A stretch of 46,623 bases of DNA from Paenarthrobacter nitroguajacolicus JCM 14115 (GTDB lineage: Bacteria; Actinomycetota; Actinomycetes; Actinomycetales; Micrococcaceae): the NCBI GenBank assembly GCA_001313365.1, contig BBFS01000032.1, positions 1 to 46,623 on the forward strand, given 5' to 3'. The notes beneath the pieces were generated by a model. That model saw nothing but the letters and a program-made list of their open reading frames with translations, was not told the DNA's origin and made no database searches. Position 1 is the stretch's first letter. The number at the start of each line of letters is the position of its first letter. The position numbers and the translations under genes were made by a program. Below, one piece after another: positions 28,460-37,821 of the stretch.

Positions 28460-29329
28460 ATGACCTTGCGTACTTTTGTTTCAGCATTGGGAGTTATCCT
28501 CGCCTTAATCCTTACGGCTGTGGCCGTTCCAACGGCGTGGATTGACCAGAACATCGTCAAAGAAGAGGGCTTTGTTCGCATAGCAGGTGAATTAGGCAAC
28601 GATCCGGAATTCCAAGACCGCCTGGCCACGGCCGCTGTTGGAACTTTCGAGTCTTCCGTGGATCTTCCAGGACCTATCCAGTCCTTGGCGGCCGACGCGC
28701 TCCGCAGCGCTGCATCGGGCATGCAATCGTGGAGCGACTACCCTCAAGCGTGGGAAGAGACAGTACGCAACAGTCACAGGTTGAACTTCGGCGCAGCGAA
28801 CCAACCTGAGGAGGCCGCCACCACCACTGCCTTGGTCCTTGATATCAGCCCTTTGGTTCGGCTCATTCGTGATCATTTTGCCGAGGCCACCCGGATTCGG
28901 ATTGATGTTCCTGCGGAAAGTCTGGTGTCCCTGGGGGGGGAGCCCTCCCACCGCCAACTGGTGGAGCGGGTGGCGGCATTCGCACCCCTGTGGTGGGTGG
29001 CCGCACTCGGTGCCCTGATATCCATGCTCCTGGCGCTTGTCGCGCGCGCCGGCGGTCCTTGGTGTTGGTCTTCCTCGGACTGGGCGGCTTGGCGCTTGCT
29101 GCTCTCTGGACGGCCGGGGGGGCGGATCTTGCCGGGGGGGAGTGGTTGGCAGTCTGTCCAGCGCAAACGGCGTGCTGAGCTGTTCAAGCAGGAGTTCCTC
29201 ACGGCAGCCAAGGCAGGCTTCGGGGAGTGGATCCTCATGGCAGCGGTGGCGTCCGGTGGAGTCTTTGTGGCCGGCGTCATAGCTTCCGTTGTGTCAGGGC
29301 GACGAGGGTCACGTTCGGCCAGCAGCTAA
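28460..29329 (+). CDS. Membrane protein of unknown function
   Basis: About 290 aa. One N-terminal helix ('VILALILTAVAVPTAWI'), an extracytoplasmic domain of about 165 residues ('IDQNIVKEEGFVRIAGELGN' to 'PAESLVSLGGEPSHRQLV'), then about three helices ('LWWVAALGALISMLLALVA', 'SLVLVFLGLGGLALAALW' and 'WILMAAVASGGVFVAGVIA'), and a basic tail. The frame changes near 29050 and 29150 at G runs. The start is an ATG with a poor RBS, and TAGGAT at 28429-28434 suggests a leader of about 20 nt. The architecture resembles poorly characterised actinobacterial membrane proteins. I do not recognise a family. It is divergent from xseA and precedes ispH. Confidence 0.75.
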   Translation: MTLRTFVSALGVILALILTAVAVPTAWIDQNIVKEEGFVRIAGELGNDPEFQDRLATAAVGTFESSVDLPGPIQSLAADALRSAASGMQSWSDYPQAWEETVRNSHRLNFGAANQPEEAATTTALVLDISPLVRLIRDHFAEATRIRIDVPAESLVSLGGEPSHRQLVERVAAFAPLWWVAALGALISMLLALVARAGGPWCWSSSDWAAWRLLLSGRPGGRILPGGSGWQSVQRKRRAELFKQEFLTAAKAGFGEWILMAAVASGGVFVAGVIASVVSGRRGSRSASS

Positions 29330-29379
29330 AGTCCTGCCCGATAGCAGGGAGGCAAAGTCCGGCCCGGTAGCATGGAGGA
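29328..29379 (+). repeat. Tandem 26-bp duplication carrying the ispH -10 box
   Basis: Two adjacent 26-bp units (29328-29353 and 29354-29379) match at 22 of 26 positions. The second contains TAGCAT (29368-29373), a TANNNT -10 box 6 nt before the ispH ATG. The equivalent in the first copy is TAGCAG, which lacks the key T. Confidence 0.7.
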
Positions 29380-30477
29380 ATGACCAGCACAGCAGTTTCC
29401 ATTCCTATGCCCACGGTGCCCCGTAGACGCCGTTCCCCCGGAAGAGGTTCAGGCAGCGGCGCCCGTCACGGGCCCCCCCAAGAAGGTTCTGTTGGCGGCT
29501 CCCCCCCGCGGTTATTGCGCCGGCGTGGACCGGGCTGTCATTGCTGTGGAGAAGGCCCTGGAGCACTACGGCCCTCCCGTTTATGTGCGCAAGCAGATCG
29601 TTCACAATGTGCATGTGGTCAGTTCCCTCGAGGAACAAGGAGCCATCTTCGTCGAGGAGACCGACGAGGTTCCCGAAGGTGCCCTGGTCATCTTCTCGGC
29701 ACACGGTGTCTCTCCTGCAGTGGTCCAATCAGCCGAGGACCGCGGACTGCGCACCATCGACGCGACGTGCCCACTGGTGACTAAAGTCCACAAGGAAGCT
29801 GTGCGCTTCGCCAAGGAAGACTACGACATCCTGCTCATCGGCCACGAAGGCCATGAGGAAGTCGAAGGAACCGCCGGTGAAGCCCCCCCGGAGCATATCC
29901 AGATCATCAACGGACCGCACGAGGTAGACAAGGTCACCGTGCGGGATCCGGAGAAGACCATCTGGCTTTCGCAGACCACTCTCAGCGTGGACGAAACCAT
30001 GGAGACGGTTCGCCTCCTCAAGGACCGGTTCCCCACGCTGCAGGATCCCCCCCCAGCGATGACATTTGCTACGCCACCACAAACCGTCAGGTGGCCATTA
30101 AGAAGATCGCACCGCAGGCTGACCTCGTGATCGTTGTGGGTTCGGCCAACTCGTCCAATTCTGTGCGATTGGTTGAGGTAGCCCTCGAATATGGTGCTAA
30201 GAGCTCGTACCGAGTGGACTTTGCCAATGAAGTGGACGAGTCCTGGTTCGAGGGCGTCGCCACTGTGGGCGTGACCTCCGGCGCTTCTGTCCCTGAAGTG
30301 CTCGTCAAAGATGTTCTGCGGCTTCTGGCTGACTACGGTTACGGCGAGGTCCAGGAAGTGGTGACAGCAGAGGAAGACCTGCTTTTCTCGCTTCCAAAGG
30401 AACTGCGGGCCACCTTGAAGAAGGCCGGCGACGTGACACGTGCCCTTGGCGGCCGTGGAAACCGTCAGACCTCCTAG
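29380..30477 (+). CDS. ispH: 4-hydroxy-3-methylbut-2-enyl diphosphate reductase
   Basis: Last enzyme of the MEP isoprenoid pathway, a [4Fe-4S] protein of about 365 aa making IPP and DMAPP. The three cluster cysteines lie in '[14 protein letters not shown]', '[14 protein letters not shown]' and '[11 protein letters not shown]'. The last is split by an 8-C run at about 30049. Substrate-pocket motifs are also present: '[10 protein letters not shown]', 'IFSAHGVSP', '[17 protein letters not shown]' and '[17 protein letters not shown]'. The N-terminal extension of about 35 residues, found in actinobacterial IspH, is frameshifted near 29440. ATG start with -10 6 nt upstream. Ends at a bidirectional terminator shared with rmuC. 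Confidence 0.96.
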
Positions 30478-30492
30478 CTCTTTCTCCTTACA

Positions 30493-30549
30493 AAACTGGC
30501 CCGCCATGGTCGCCTTCCTACGGGAAGGCTTCCACGACGGGGCCAGTTT
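30493..30549. terminator. Bidirectional terminator between ispH and rmuC
   Basis: AAACTGGCCC (30493-30502) pairs with GGGCCAGTTT (30540-30549), and a second hairpin, CCTTCC/GGAAGG, lies inside. A-rich and T-rich ends allow use from both strands. Confidence 0.8.
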
Positions 30550-30571
30550 CGTTAGGAGGGGGGGTTACGTC

Positions 30572-31848
30572 CTAAGCGGCTGACTCCTGGTCTTCGCTGT
30601 CCTCGTGTTCGCTGGTCGAGACCTGGTGCCCGAGGGTGTCTACGGCGAGCAGTTCAGGGGGCTGCCAAGGCGCGGGGGGGACAGCCTCCACAGACATGGG
30701 AGCGGCAAGACCCGCATCGTCCATGGTGTTGAGCTTGCGCGCGGTCGGGAGTACTCGAGCCTCCAGCGTGCCCACCATGGCGTTGTAGCGATCCACGGAT
30801 GTCTTCAGTGAGCTTCCCAACTTACCGACGTTCTCGCCAAGTGTGCCCATGCGCTCGTACAGTTGCTTCGCGAGCTCGAACAGCTCGTGGGCGCTGTCCG
30901 TTAGTACGTCCTGTCGCCAGGTGAAGGCAACCGACTTGAGGACCGCCAGCAAAGTCCCGGGCGACGCCAGAACCACGTTCCTGGACAAGGCATGTTCAAG
31001 CAAGGCCGGATCGGCTTCGAGGCTGACGCCAGAATGGATTCCGCCGGAAGGAAGCAGATCACCAGCTCAGGCGAGTTCCCCGGAATGTCCCAGTATTTCT
31101 TGGCCGCCAAAGCGTCGATGTGGGCCTTGAGCGCTTGGCATGCTGTGCCAGCAGGGTCTTGGAGTCATGGTTGACGGTAGGTCCCACCGACTCGCCGAAC
31201 GAGCCGTCTCCGTGGAGTTGTTCCTGCGCGGCGAGGTAGGAAGCCAGCGGTACCTTGGCATCCACCACTAGTTGCTTGCCCCCCGGGAAGCTGGACCACC
31301 AGGTCCGGCCGCAGGGTGTTGTCACTACGTCCGGAATGAACCTGCTCATGAAAATCCACGTGGCGGAGCATCCCGGAGGCCTCCACCACCCTGCGCAGCT
31401 GCACCTCGCCCCACTGGCCGCGGGCGCTATTGGAACGGAGCGCTGAGGCCAAAGCATGGGTTGACCGCAAGAGCTGTTCGTCGGACGAACGCGCATCCTG
31501 AAGTTGCTGGGCGAGTTGCCCGTATTGCTCCACCCGGTCCCGTTCGAGGAGCGAAACCTGTTGCTGGACTGCCGTCAGCTTTTCCGCCACGGGAGCGAGC
31601 GCACGCAGGACGCTGCCGTCAGAATTCCTTGCTGCGTTCAGCTCACGGTTCTGTGTAAACAAGAGCCGGCGTTCGGCGTCGGCCGCTGCCAGCTGTGCCG
31701 TCACCTCCGAAAGCCGTGACGAAACGGCGTCGAAGTCTTCTTCCAAGCCGGCGCCCCCGGCGTCGGAAGACAACATAGCCGGCCGCGAGGCAACCGCAGC
31801 GCCAATCAGCAGCATGAGCAGGGCCAATACCAATCCAAATCCATCCAT
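30572..31848 (-). CDS. rmuC: RmuC-family DNA recombination protein
   Basis: About 425 aa. An N-terminal membrane helix ('GFGLVLALLMLLIGAAVA') is followed by a coiled coil (about residues 35-125). The RmuC domain contains 'NSARGQWGEVQLRRVVEASG' (the family's G-x-W-G-E-x-x-L-x-x-(V/I)-(V/L)-E-x-(S/A)-G signature), 'RPDLVVQLPGGKQLVVDAKV' with nuclease-like D-x-K, 'NSPELVICFLPAESILASAL', and 'LASPGTLLAVLKSVAFTWRQ'. In E. coli RmuC limits inversions between short inverted repeats. Breaks near 31280, 31135 and 31000 are each explained by one-base run errors. Ends 'EDSEDQESAA', acidic. Confidence 0.92.
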
Positions 31849-31950
31849 GTGGCAACCCTGTCACAGGGGGGGTACGACACTTTTAGCGAGGTTGCCGCTG
31901 GGGGGCGTCGAATGGGGGGAGTGAACAACCGCGGACACGGTTGCAACGGG

Positions 31951-31956
31951 TAGAAT
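31951..31956 (+). promoter_or_regulatory. Putative -10 box (TAGAAT) for ychF
   Basis: TAGAAT ends 8 nt before GTG 31965 but only 2 nt before ATG 31959, which favours the GTG as the true start. Confidence 0.5.
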
Positions 31957-31964
31957 CAATGCTC

Positions 31965-33055
31965 GTGGCTCTTACTATTGGCATCGTCGGACTGCCCAAC
32001 GTCGGCAAATCAACTCTTTTCAACGCACTGACCCGTAATCAGGTGCTCGCGGCGAACTATCCGTTCGCAACGATTGAACCGAACGTCGGAGTGGTAAACC
32101 TCCCTGACCCCCCGCCTGGCGAAGCTGGCGGAGATCTTCGGTTCGCAGAAGTTGCTTCCCGCTCCCGTGTCCTTCGTGGACATCGCCGGCATCGTGAAGG
32201 GCGCCTCCGAGGGCGAAGGCCTTGGCAACAAGTTCCTTGCCAACATCCGCGAGGCAGAGGCCATCGCGCAGGTCGTCCGCGTATTTGACGACCCCCCCGA
32301 CGTGATTCACGTCGACGGCAAGGTAGATCCGCGCTCCGACATGGAGACCATCAACACCGAGCTGATCCTGGCAGACCTTCAGACCATCGAAAACGCGATC
32401 CCGCGCATCGAAAAAGAAGTCAAGATCAAGAAGCGCGAAGCAGCCGAACTCGCCGCCATCAAGGCAGCCCAGGCAGTTCTGGAACGCGGCGACACCATCT
32501 TCTCCTCCATCAAGAGCGACAAGTTGGAGATGGGGCATCTTAAGGAGCTCGGACTTCTCACCGCAAAGCCCTTTATCTACGTCTTCAACGCCGATGAAGG
32601 CATTCTCGGCGATCAGGAGAAGCAGGACGAACTGCGAGCTCGTTGCGCCGGCAGATGCCGTGTTCCTTGACGCCAAGCTCGAAGCCGACCTCGTCGAACT
32701 GGACGAGGAAGAAGCCCGCGAGATGTTGGAAATGAACGGCCAGAGCGAATCCGGCCTGGATCAGCTGGCGCGCGTCGGTTTCCACACCCTTGGCCTGCAG
32801 ACCTACCTCACGGCCGGTCCCAAGGAAACCCGGGCCTGGACCATTCGCCAGGGCGACACTGCTCCCCCCCAGGCAGCCGGCGTGATCCACTCTGACTTCC
32901 AGCGCGGCTTCATCAAGGCCGAGGTTGTCTCCTTCGACGACCTCATCGACGCCGGTTCCATGGCCGAGGCAAAGTCCCGTGGCAAGGTCCGCATCGAAGG
33001 CAAAGAGTACGTGATGGCCGACGGCGACGTGGTGGAGTTCCGCTTCAACGTCTAG
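31965..33055 (+). CDS. ychF: Redox-regulated ATPase YchF (Obg family)
   Basis: Ribosome-associated P-loop ATPase, about 361 aa. G1 '[20 protein letters not shown]', switch region '[13 protein letters not shown]', G3 '[20 protein letters not shown]', a helical coiled-coil insert ('[20 protein letters not shown]'), 'FIYVFNADE' in place of NKxD (this lets YchF use ATP), and the TGS domain ending '[10 protein letters not shown]'. A run of 6 Cs at 32108-32113 breaks the frame (expected '[16 protein letters not shown]'), and another break lies near 32637. Runs of 7 double Pro in '[12 protein letters not shown]' and 'TAPPQAAG'. GTG 31965 (VALTIG) chosen over ATG 31959 on promoter spacing. Confidence 0.96.
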
Positions 33056-33180
33056 AGAAATCATGCCCACTCCACTCTTGTCTGGTTTCAAGCGGAGCGC
33101 CGGTAAGTTCATGTCGTGAATTATCCACATAGCGCAAATCGGCTGTCCTGCGGTGCTTGAGCCTCGGCAACACTTGGTGA

Positions 33181-33696
33181 ATGGGAATCAGATATTACGC
33201 ATATGCATTCGAGGGCGACGTTACTGACCAAGTGCTTTCCGACCCAAGGAGCGTGGTGTCGGCCGATCCGCTTGCTGACGCCTGGGGCCTCGAACCTGGC
33301 GTCAGGATCAGTCGTACTACCTTCGAGCAAGCTGTATCTGAGCGCGACATGCTCTACCTGGACAAAGCGTGGCGGCACTTGCAGGTTCTCACTGCCCCAT
33401 TGAGGGCGGGCATAGCGGCGCGACCCGCTTTTCGTATGTTTGAAGGCAGCGTCACGATGCATGACGAAGGCTGGGATCCGTGGGTGCGCGCCTGACACCA
33501 TCCGAGGTTTTGGCGATCGCCCAAGACTTGGACGAGGTCTCTGACGGGGGGGAAGTGGGGGCTGAGGTTGCCGGTTTCGTCGCATGTCGATCGGGTCCTT
33601 GAGGTCGACTATGCCGTTGGCTATCTTCGGCGGGCGCGGACCTTCGCCAAGAATCTGGCTGACGATGGGCGCGGCATGGTCTACCTGATCGGGTAG
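33181..33696 (+). CDS. DUF1877 (YfbM-like) family protein
   Basis: About 170 aa, function unknown. Starts 'MGIRYYAYAF' and includes 'DPLADAWGLEPG', 'SERDMLYLDKAWRHLQ', 'RPAFRMFEGSVTMHDEGWDP' and, in other frames, 'LTPSEVLAIAQDLDEVSDGE' and 'EVDYAVGYLRRARTFAKNLA'. The MGIRYYAYAF start and LYLDKAW are characteristic of DUF1877. Breaks lie near 33493, 33550 and 33590. The start has no good RBS. The gene sits between ychF and a second, diverged copy of the ychF 3' end, which suggests it arrived as an insertion. Confidence 0.75.
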
Positions 33697-33774
33697 CGAT
33701 GACCTGGGCGGCGCTTGCCGTGGTCGCGGAGTCCTAGGTTCTTGGCACTTCCGCGGCAAGGGACGAACAGGGGG

Positions 33775-33809
33775 GGAGACGCGATGGAGTTCCGCTTCTA
33801 CGTGTAGAG
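33775..33809 (+). repeat. Diverged second copy of the ychF 3' end
   Basis: These 35 bases match the last 35 bases around the ychF stop (33023-33057) at 30 positions. They encode GDAMEFRFYV-stop against [14 protein letters not shown] in ychF. The copy directly precedes a terminator hairpin, where the end of ychF would be expected. Confidence 0.7.
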
Positions 33810-33824
33810 CACACAAATTTCGAA

Positions 33825-33861
33825 GGGCCCTGGTTCAACAGAACCGGGGGGGCCCCTTTTT
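33825..33861 (+). terminator. Terminator after the duplicated ychF end
   Basis: GGGCCCTGGTTC, loop AACA, GAACCGGGGGGGCCCC, then TTTTT. The G run on the 3' arm is probably overlong. Likely the original ychF terminator. Confidence 0.75.
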
Positions 33862-34115
33862 GTGCCCAAATCACTCCTGTCCTGCTGTCAGACAGCGAAT
33901 ATTACCACTGAGTAGGGTTTGACTTGAAATCCGCGCCAGTTTAGGCATGTGGAGGTTGCGGAACGGTTACAGTTTGGCCAGCATGTCCCAACATCCGGAC
34001 ACAATGTGGGTAGGCTTACACACACATGTAGCAACGTCACAGTAGGAAACTGTGCCTGTGCCTGGGGGAAATCACGAATTTCCCCTGCTCAACTCCACGA
34101 CTCATAGGAGGCGGA
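33862..34115 (+). promoter_or_regulatory. Upstream region of the peptide ABC operon
   Basis: About 250 bp without a gene. Candidate promoter elements are TTGACT (33919-33924) and TAGGCT (34011-34016); the second would leave a leader of about 100 nt. The RBS AGGAGG is at 34106-34111. Confidence 0.35.
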
Positions 34116-35809
34116 ATGCGTTTCTCGCGCACTTCCAAAGCTCTAGGCGTAGCGGCGATCATCGCCCTCGCAGTGACCGGTTGCGGCGGCGGTGGCGGCA
34201 GCAATACGAACAGCTCAGCCGCAACTGACCCGAACAAGGTCATTTCCGCATACAGCAACGAACCGCAGAACCCGCTGCTCCCCCCCGCCAACACCAATGA
34301 GGTGTACGGTGGCCGCGTCGTCGAGCTGCTGTTTGAAGGCCTTCGTGCCTACGACTCGGACGGTAAGCCCGTCAACGCGCTGGCCGAGTCGATCGAAACC
34401 ACCGATTCACAGAACTGGACCATCAAGGTCAAGTCCGGCGCCAAGTTCACCAACGGTGAGGCCATCACGGCCAAGACGTTCGTTGATTCCTGGAACTTCG
34501 CCGCACTGAGCACCAACCTCCAGAACAACGGCTTCTTCTTCGAGTCCATCGAAGGCTACGCCGACGTCAGCGCCGTCACGGAGACCACCAGCGCCGACGG
34601 CAAGAAGACCTCGACGCCTGCTCCTACGGCCCAGACCATGTCCGGCCTGGCCGCGACTGACGACCAGACCATCACGGTCAAGCTCGCTCAGCCCGAAGCT
34701 GACTGGTCACTGCGCTTGGATACTCCGCCTTCTACCCGCTGCCTTCCGAGGCTCTGAAGGACCCGAAGAAATTCGGCGAGAACCCGATCGGCAACGGCCC
34801 GTACAAGTTCGAGAAGGAAGGTGCCTGGGTACACGACCAGTCCATCTCCCTGGTCAAGAACGCTGACTACACCGGCCCGCGTGCTGCCAAGAACGGCGGC
34901 GTGACCTTCAAGTTCTACACGGATCCGGGCCCCGCATACACGGATCTCCAGGCCGACAACCTCGACATCACTGACGTTGTTCCCTCGAACGCTTTGAAGA
35001 CTTACACCACGGACTTCCCGGACCGTAACTCCACGCGCCCGAACGCCAACAACGCAACGTTGAACATCCCGGGCTACAACCCGAACTTCCAGGGTGAAGC
35101 CGGTCTGCTGCGTCGCCAGGCTCTGTCCCACGCCATCAACCGTGAAGAGATCACCAAGGTCATCTTCAACGGCACGCGTACCCCCCCGGCCACCGAGTTC
35201 ACGGCTCCCGTGCTCGACGGCTACAACGACGCCATCCCCGGGAGCGATGTCCTGAAGTTCGACGCCGCCAAGGCCAAGGATCTTTGGGAGCAGGCCGAGA
35301 AGATCAAGCCTTACGACGGTTCCAAGCCCCTCCTCATCGCCTCCAACACCGATGGCGGCAACAAGGAATGGATCGACGCCGTTGCCAACGGTTTCAAGAA
35401 CAACCTCGGCATCCAGGCTGAAATCCAGCCGTTCGCGAAGTTCGCTGAAGTTCTGGACCTGCGTAAGTCGCAGTCCCTCCCGGGCCTGACCCGCGCCGGC
35501 TGGCAGGGTGACTACCCGTCGCTCTACAACTTCCTCGGACCTGTTTGGGCAACCAACGCATCGTCCAACTACGAGAAGTACTCGAACCCCGAGTTCGACA
35601 AGCTCCTCAAGGAAGGCCTTGCAGCCAAGACTCCGGAAGATGCCAACAAGAAGTTCAACGAGGCACAGGAGATCCTGTTCAAGGAACTCCCCCCCGGCCT
35701 GCCCTTGTGGTACCGGGCCACCCCCCCGATCGTTTGGAGCAACAACGTTGTCTCAGCTGAAACCGGCTGGAACGGCGGAGTCCGTTACTTCGACATCGAG
35801 GCCAAGTAG
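34116..35809 (+). CDS. Peptide ABC transporter, substrate-binding lipoprotein
   Basis: SBP family 5 (DppA/OppA-like), about 563 aa, extracytoplasmic. The signal peptide 'GVAAIIALAVTGCGG' carries lipobox V-T-G-C, followed by a Gly/Ser/Asn linker. Mature domain: 'GRVVELLFEGLRAYDSDGKP', 'SIETTDSQNWTIKVKSGAKF' and 'TNGEAITAKTFVDSWNF' form the family signature; then 'ENPIGNGPYKFEKE', 'LLRRQALSHAINREEITKVI' and 'WQGDYPSLYNFLGPVW'. A break near 34723 separates 'DWSLRL' from 'GYSAFYPLPSEAL'. 7-C runs double Pro in 'RTPPATEF' and 'ATPPIVW'. Strong RBS. First gene of the operon; a weak hairpin follows, which would favour higher SBP expression. Confidence 0.94.
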
Positions 35810-35840
35810 TCCTCAGGATCTGAACTTGCCTTAGGGCAGC

Positions 35841-35873
35841 GGGGGGGTCCGGCCAAAGCGCCGGGCCCCCCCC
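35841..35873 (+). terminator. GC-rich hairpin after the binding-protein gene
   Basis: GGGTCCGG with CCGGGCCC inside flanking G and C runs (both probably overlong). Placed between the SBP gene and permease genes, it may act as a partial terminator or mRNA-stabilising stem. Confidence 0.5.
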
Positions 35874-35937
35874 TTGCTTGCTTGGCAGGAAGGCACACAT
35901 GACACACCAACGCCCGACCACCGGAGAGGGGTGACCC

Positions 35938-36872
35938 GTGGTTCGCTTTATCTTCCGTAGGCTCCTTCAGGTCATCCCGGTATTCCTGGGGGACCACGCT
36001 CCTCGTTTACTACATGGTCTTCGCACTACCCGGCGACCCGATTGCAGCCCTCTTCGGAGATCGCCAGCCCCCCCGCAGAGCGTCATCGACGCCCTGCGGG
36101 CCCAGTACAACCTGGACCAGCCTTCTGGGTCCAGTACGGGCTCTTCATCAAGAACCTGTTCACCTTTAACCTTGGCGTTGACTTCACCCAGCAACCCATT
36201 GCGGACTCCCTCGCGAGGGCTTTCCCTGTCACAGCAATGCTTGCCATTGAAGCCCTCATCATTCAGGCCGTCTTCGGTATTGCCTTCGGTGTCTTCGCCG
36301 GTCTGAAGAAGGGCAAGCTTTTCGACTCCACCGTTCTGGTCGTTTCCCTCCTGGTGATCGCAGTTCCCACCTTCGTTCTGGGCTTCGTCTTCCAGCTCGT
36401 GTTCGGTGTCCAGCTCGGCTGGGCCAAACCTACAGTGGGCGCCAACGCCGATTGGGGGGGCAACCTGATCCTCCCGGCAGTCGTGCTGGGACTAGTGTCC
36501 TTCGCCTATGTCCTCCGCCTGACTCGAGCCTCTGTCAGTGAGAACATGAACGCGGACTACGTACGCACTGCTACGGCAAAGGGACTGTCCCGGCCCCGCG
36601 TCGTGGTGGCCCACATCCTCAGGAACTCGTTGATCCCGGTGGTGACCTACCTGGGCGCCAACCTTGGTGGCCTCATGGGTGGTGCCATTGTTACTGAGGG
36701 CATCTTCAACGTCCCCGGAGTGGGTAACAAACTCTTCCAGGCAATCGCACGCAGCGAGGGACCTACCATCGTCGCCATTGTGAGCGTCCTGGTCCTGGTT
36801 TTCGTTATCACCAACCTCTTGGTTGACCTCCTGTACGCCTGGCTTGACCCGAGGATCCGCTATGACCAGTAA
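35938..36872 (+). CDS. Peptide ABC transporter, permease (DppB type)
   Basis: About 308 aa, six helices. Starts 'VRFIFRRLLQVIPVFLG' with the N-terminal DppB signature, then 'YYMVFALPGDPIAALFGDRQ' (the ALPGDP motif, in a shifted frame), 'FPVTAMLAIEALIIQAVFGI', the EAA loop 'NADYVRTATAKGLSRPRVVV' and 'AHILRNSLIPVVTYLGANLG'. It ends 'LLYAWLDPRIRYDQ', as DppB proteins do. Breaks near 35990 and 36120. GTG start with GGAGAGG upstream. The last 11 bp overlap the next gene. Confidence 0.93.
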
Positions 36873-37811
36873 TAATGAACACTTTGTGGCTCCCGTCGAG
36901 GAGACACCGCTTCTGGCCACTGACGCTGTCAAAACTGATCAGGCGCCCCCCCTAAGCCTCTGGCTGATGCCTGGCGCAAGCTTCGCCGCCGCCCCCCCTG
37001 TTCATCGTCTCCTCGCTGCTGATCCTGCTCCTGGTTATTGTTGCCGTGTTCCCGGGGGGGCTGTTCACCAGCGTCGAACCCAACAACGACTGCCAGTTGG
37101 CCAACTCCGAGGCTCGCCCACAGCCGGCCACCCGCTGGGATTCACCCTGCAGGGTTGCGATGTCTATTCCCGCGTAATCCACGGTACGCAGGCTTCACTT
37201 TCCGTCGGTGTCCTGTCCGTGCTTGCCGTCGTCATCATTGGTGTCACCCTCGGTGCGCTTGCCGGCTATTACGGTGGCTGGTTGGATTCCGTCCTGGCCC
37301 GACTGGGCGACATCTTCTTCGCGTTGCCGATTATCCTCGGTGCCCTTGTTATCACGCAGCTCCCGCTGTTCCGTGAGAACCGGAGCGTCTGGACCGTGGT
37401 CCTGACAATATCCCTGCTTGCATGGCCGCAAATGGCACGCATCACCAGAGGCGCGGTTATCGAAGTGCGCAACGCGGACTTTGTGACGGCGGCCCGATCA
37501 CTGGGTGTTTCCAAGTTTGGCGCCCTGGTCAAGCATGCGCTGCCGAACGCCTGGCACCCGTGATCGTCCTTGCCACCCTGGAACTGGGCGTCTTCATCGT
37601 CCTGGAGGCCACCCTGTCCTTCCTGGGTGTCGGGTTGCCTGGCAGCGTCATGTCGTGGGGTAACGACATCTCCGCGGCCAATGCATCCATTCGTACCAAC
37701 CCGGGAATCCTGCTTTACCCGGCAGCCGCCCTGTCCATCACCGTCCTGAGCTTCATCATGCTTGGCGACGCCGTCCGCGATGCTCTTGATCCCAAGAGCC
37801 GTCAGCGCTAA
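36862..37811 (+). CDS. Peptide ABC transporter, permease (DppC type)
   Basis: About 312 aa. The N-terminal 'WRKLRRRPLFIVSSLLILLL' segment is in a shifted frame (36965-37050). A periplasmic loop with two Cys (NDCQLA and LQGCDVYSR) follows, then 'GTQASLSVGVLSVLAVVIIG', 'LARLGDIFFALPIILGALVI', the EAA loop 'VRNADFVTAARSLGVSKFGA' with 'LVKHALPNALAPVIVLATLE', and 'LSFLGVGLPGSVMSWG', all diagnostic of DppC/OppC. Breaks near 36955, 37000 and 37553. ATG 36862 overlaps the DppB stop. Confidence 0.93.
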
Positions 37812-37821
37812 GGAGGCGAAC

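Noticed and set aside
33121..33129. TTATCCACA, a perfect DnaA box
   Set aside because: A single copy with no cluster, AT-rich region or dnaA/dnaN nearby; not an origin.
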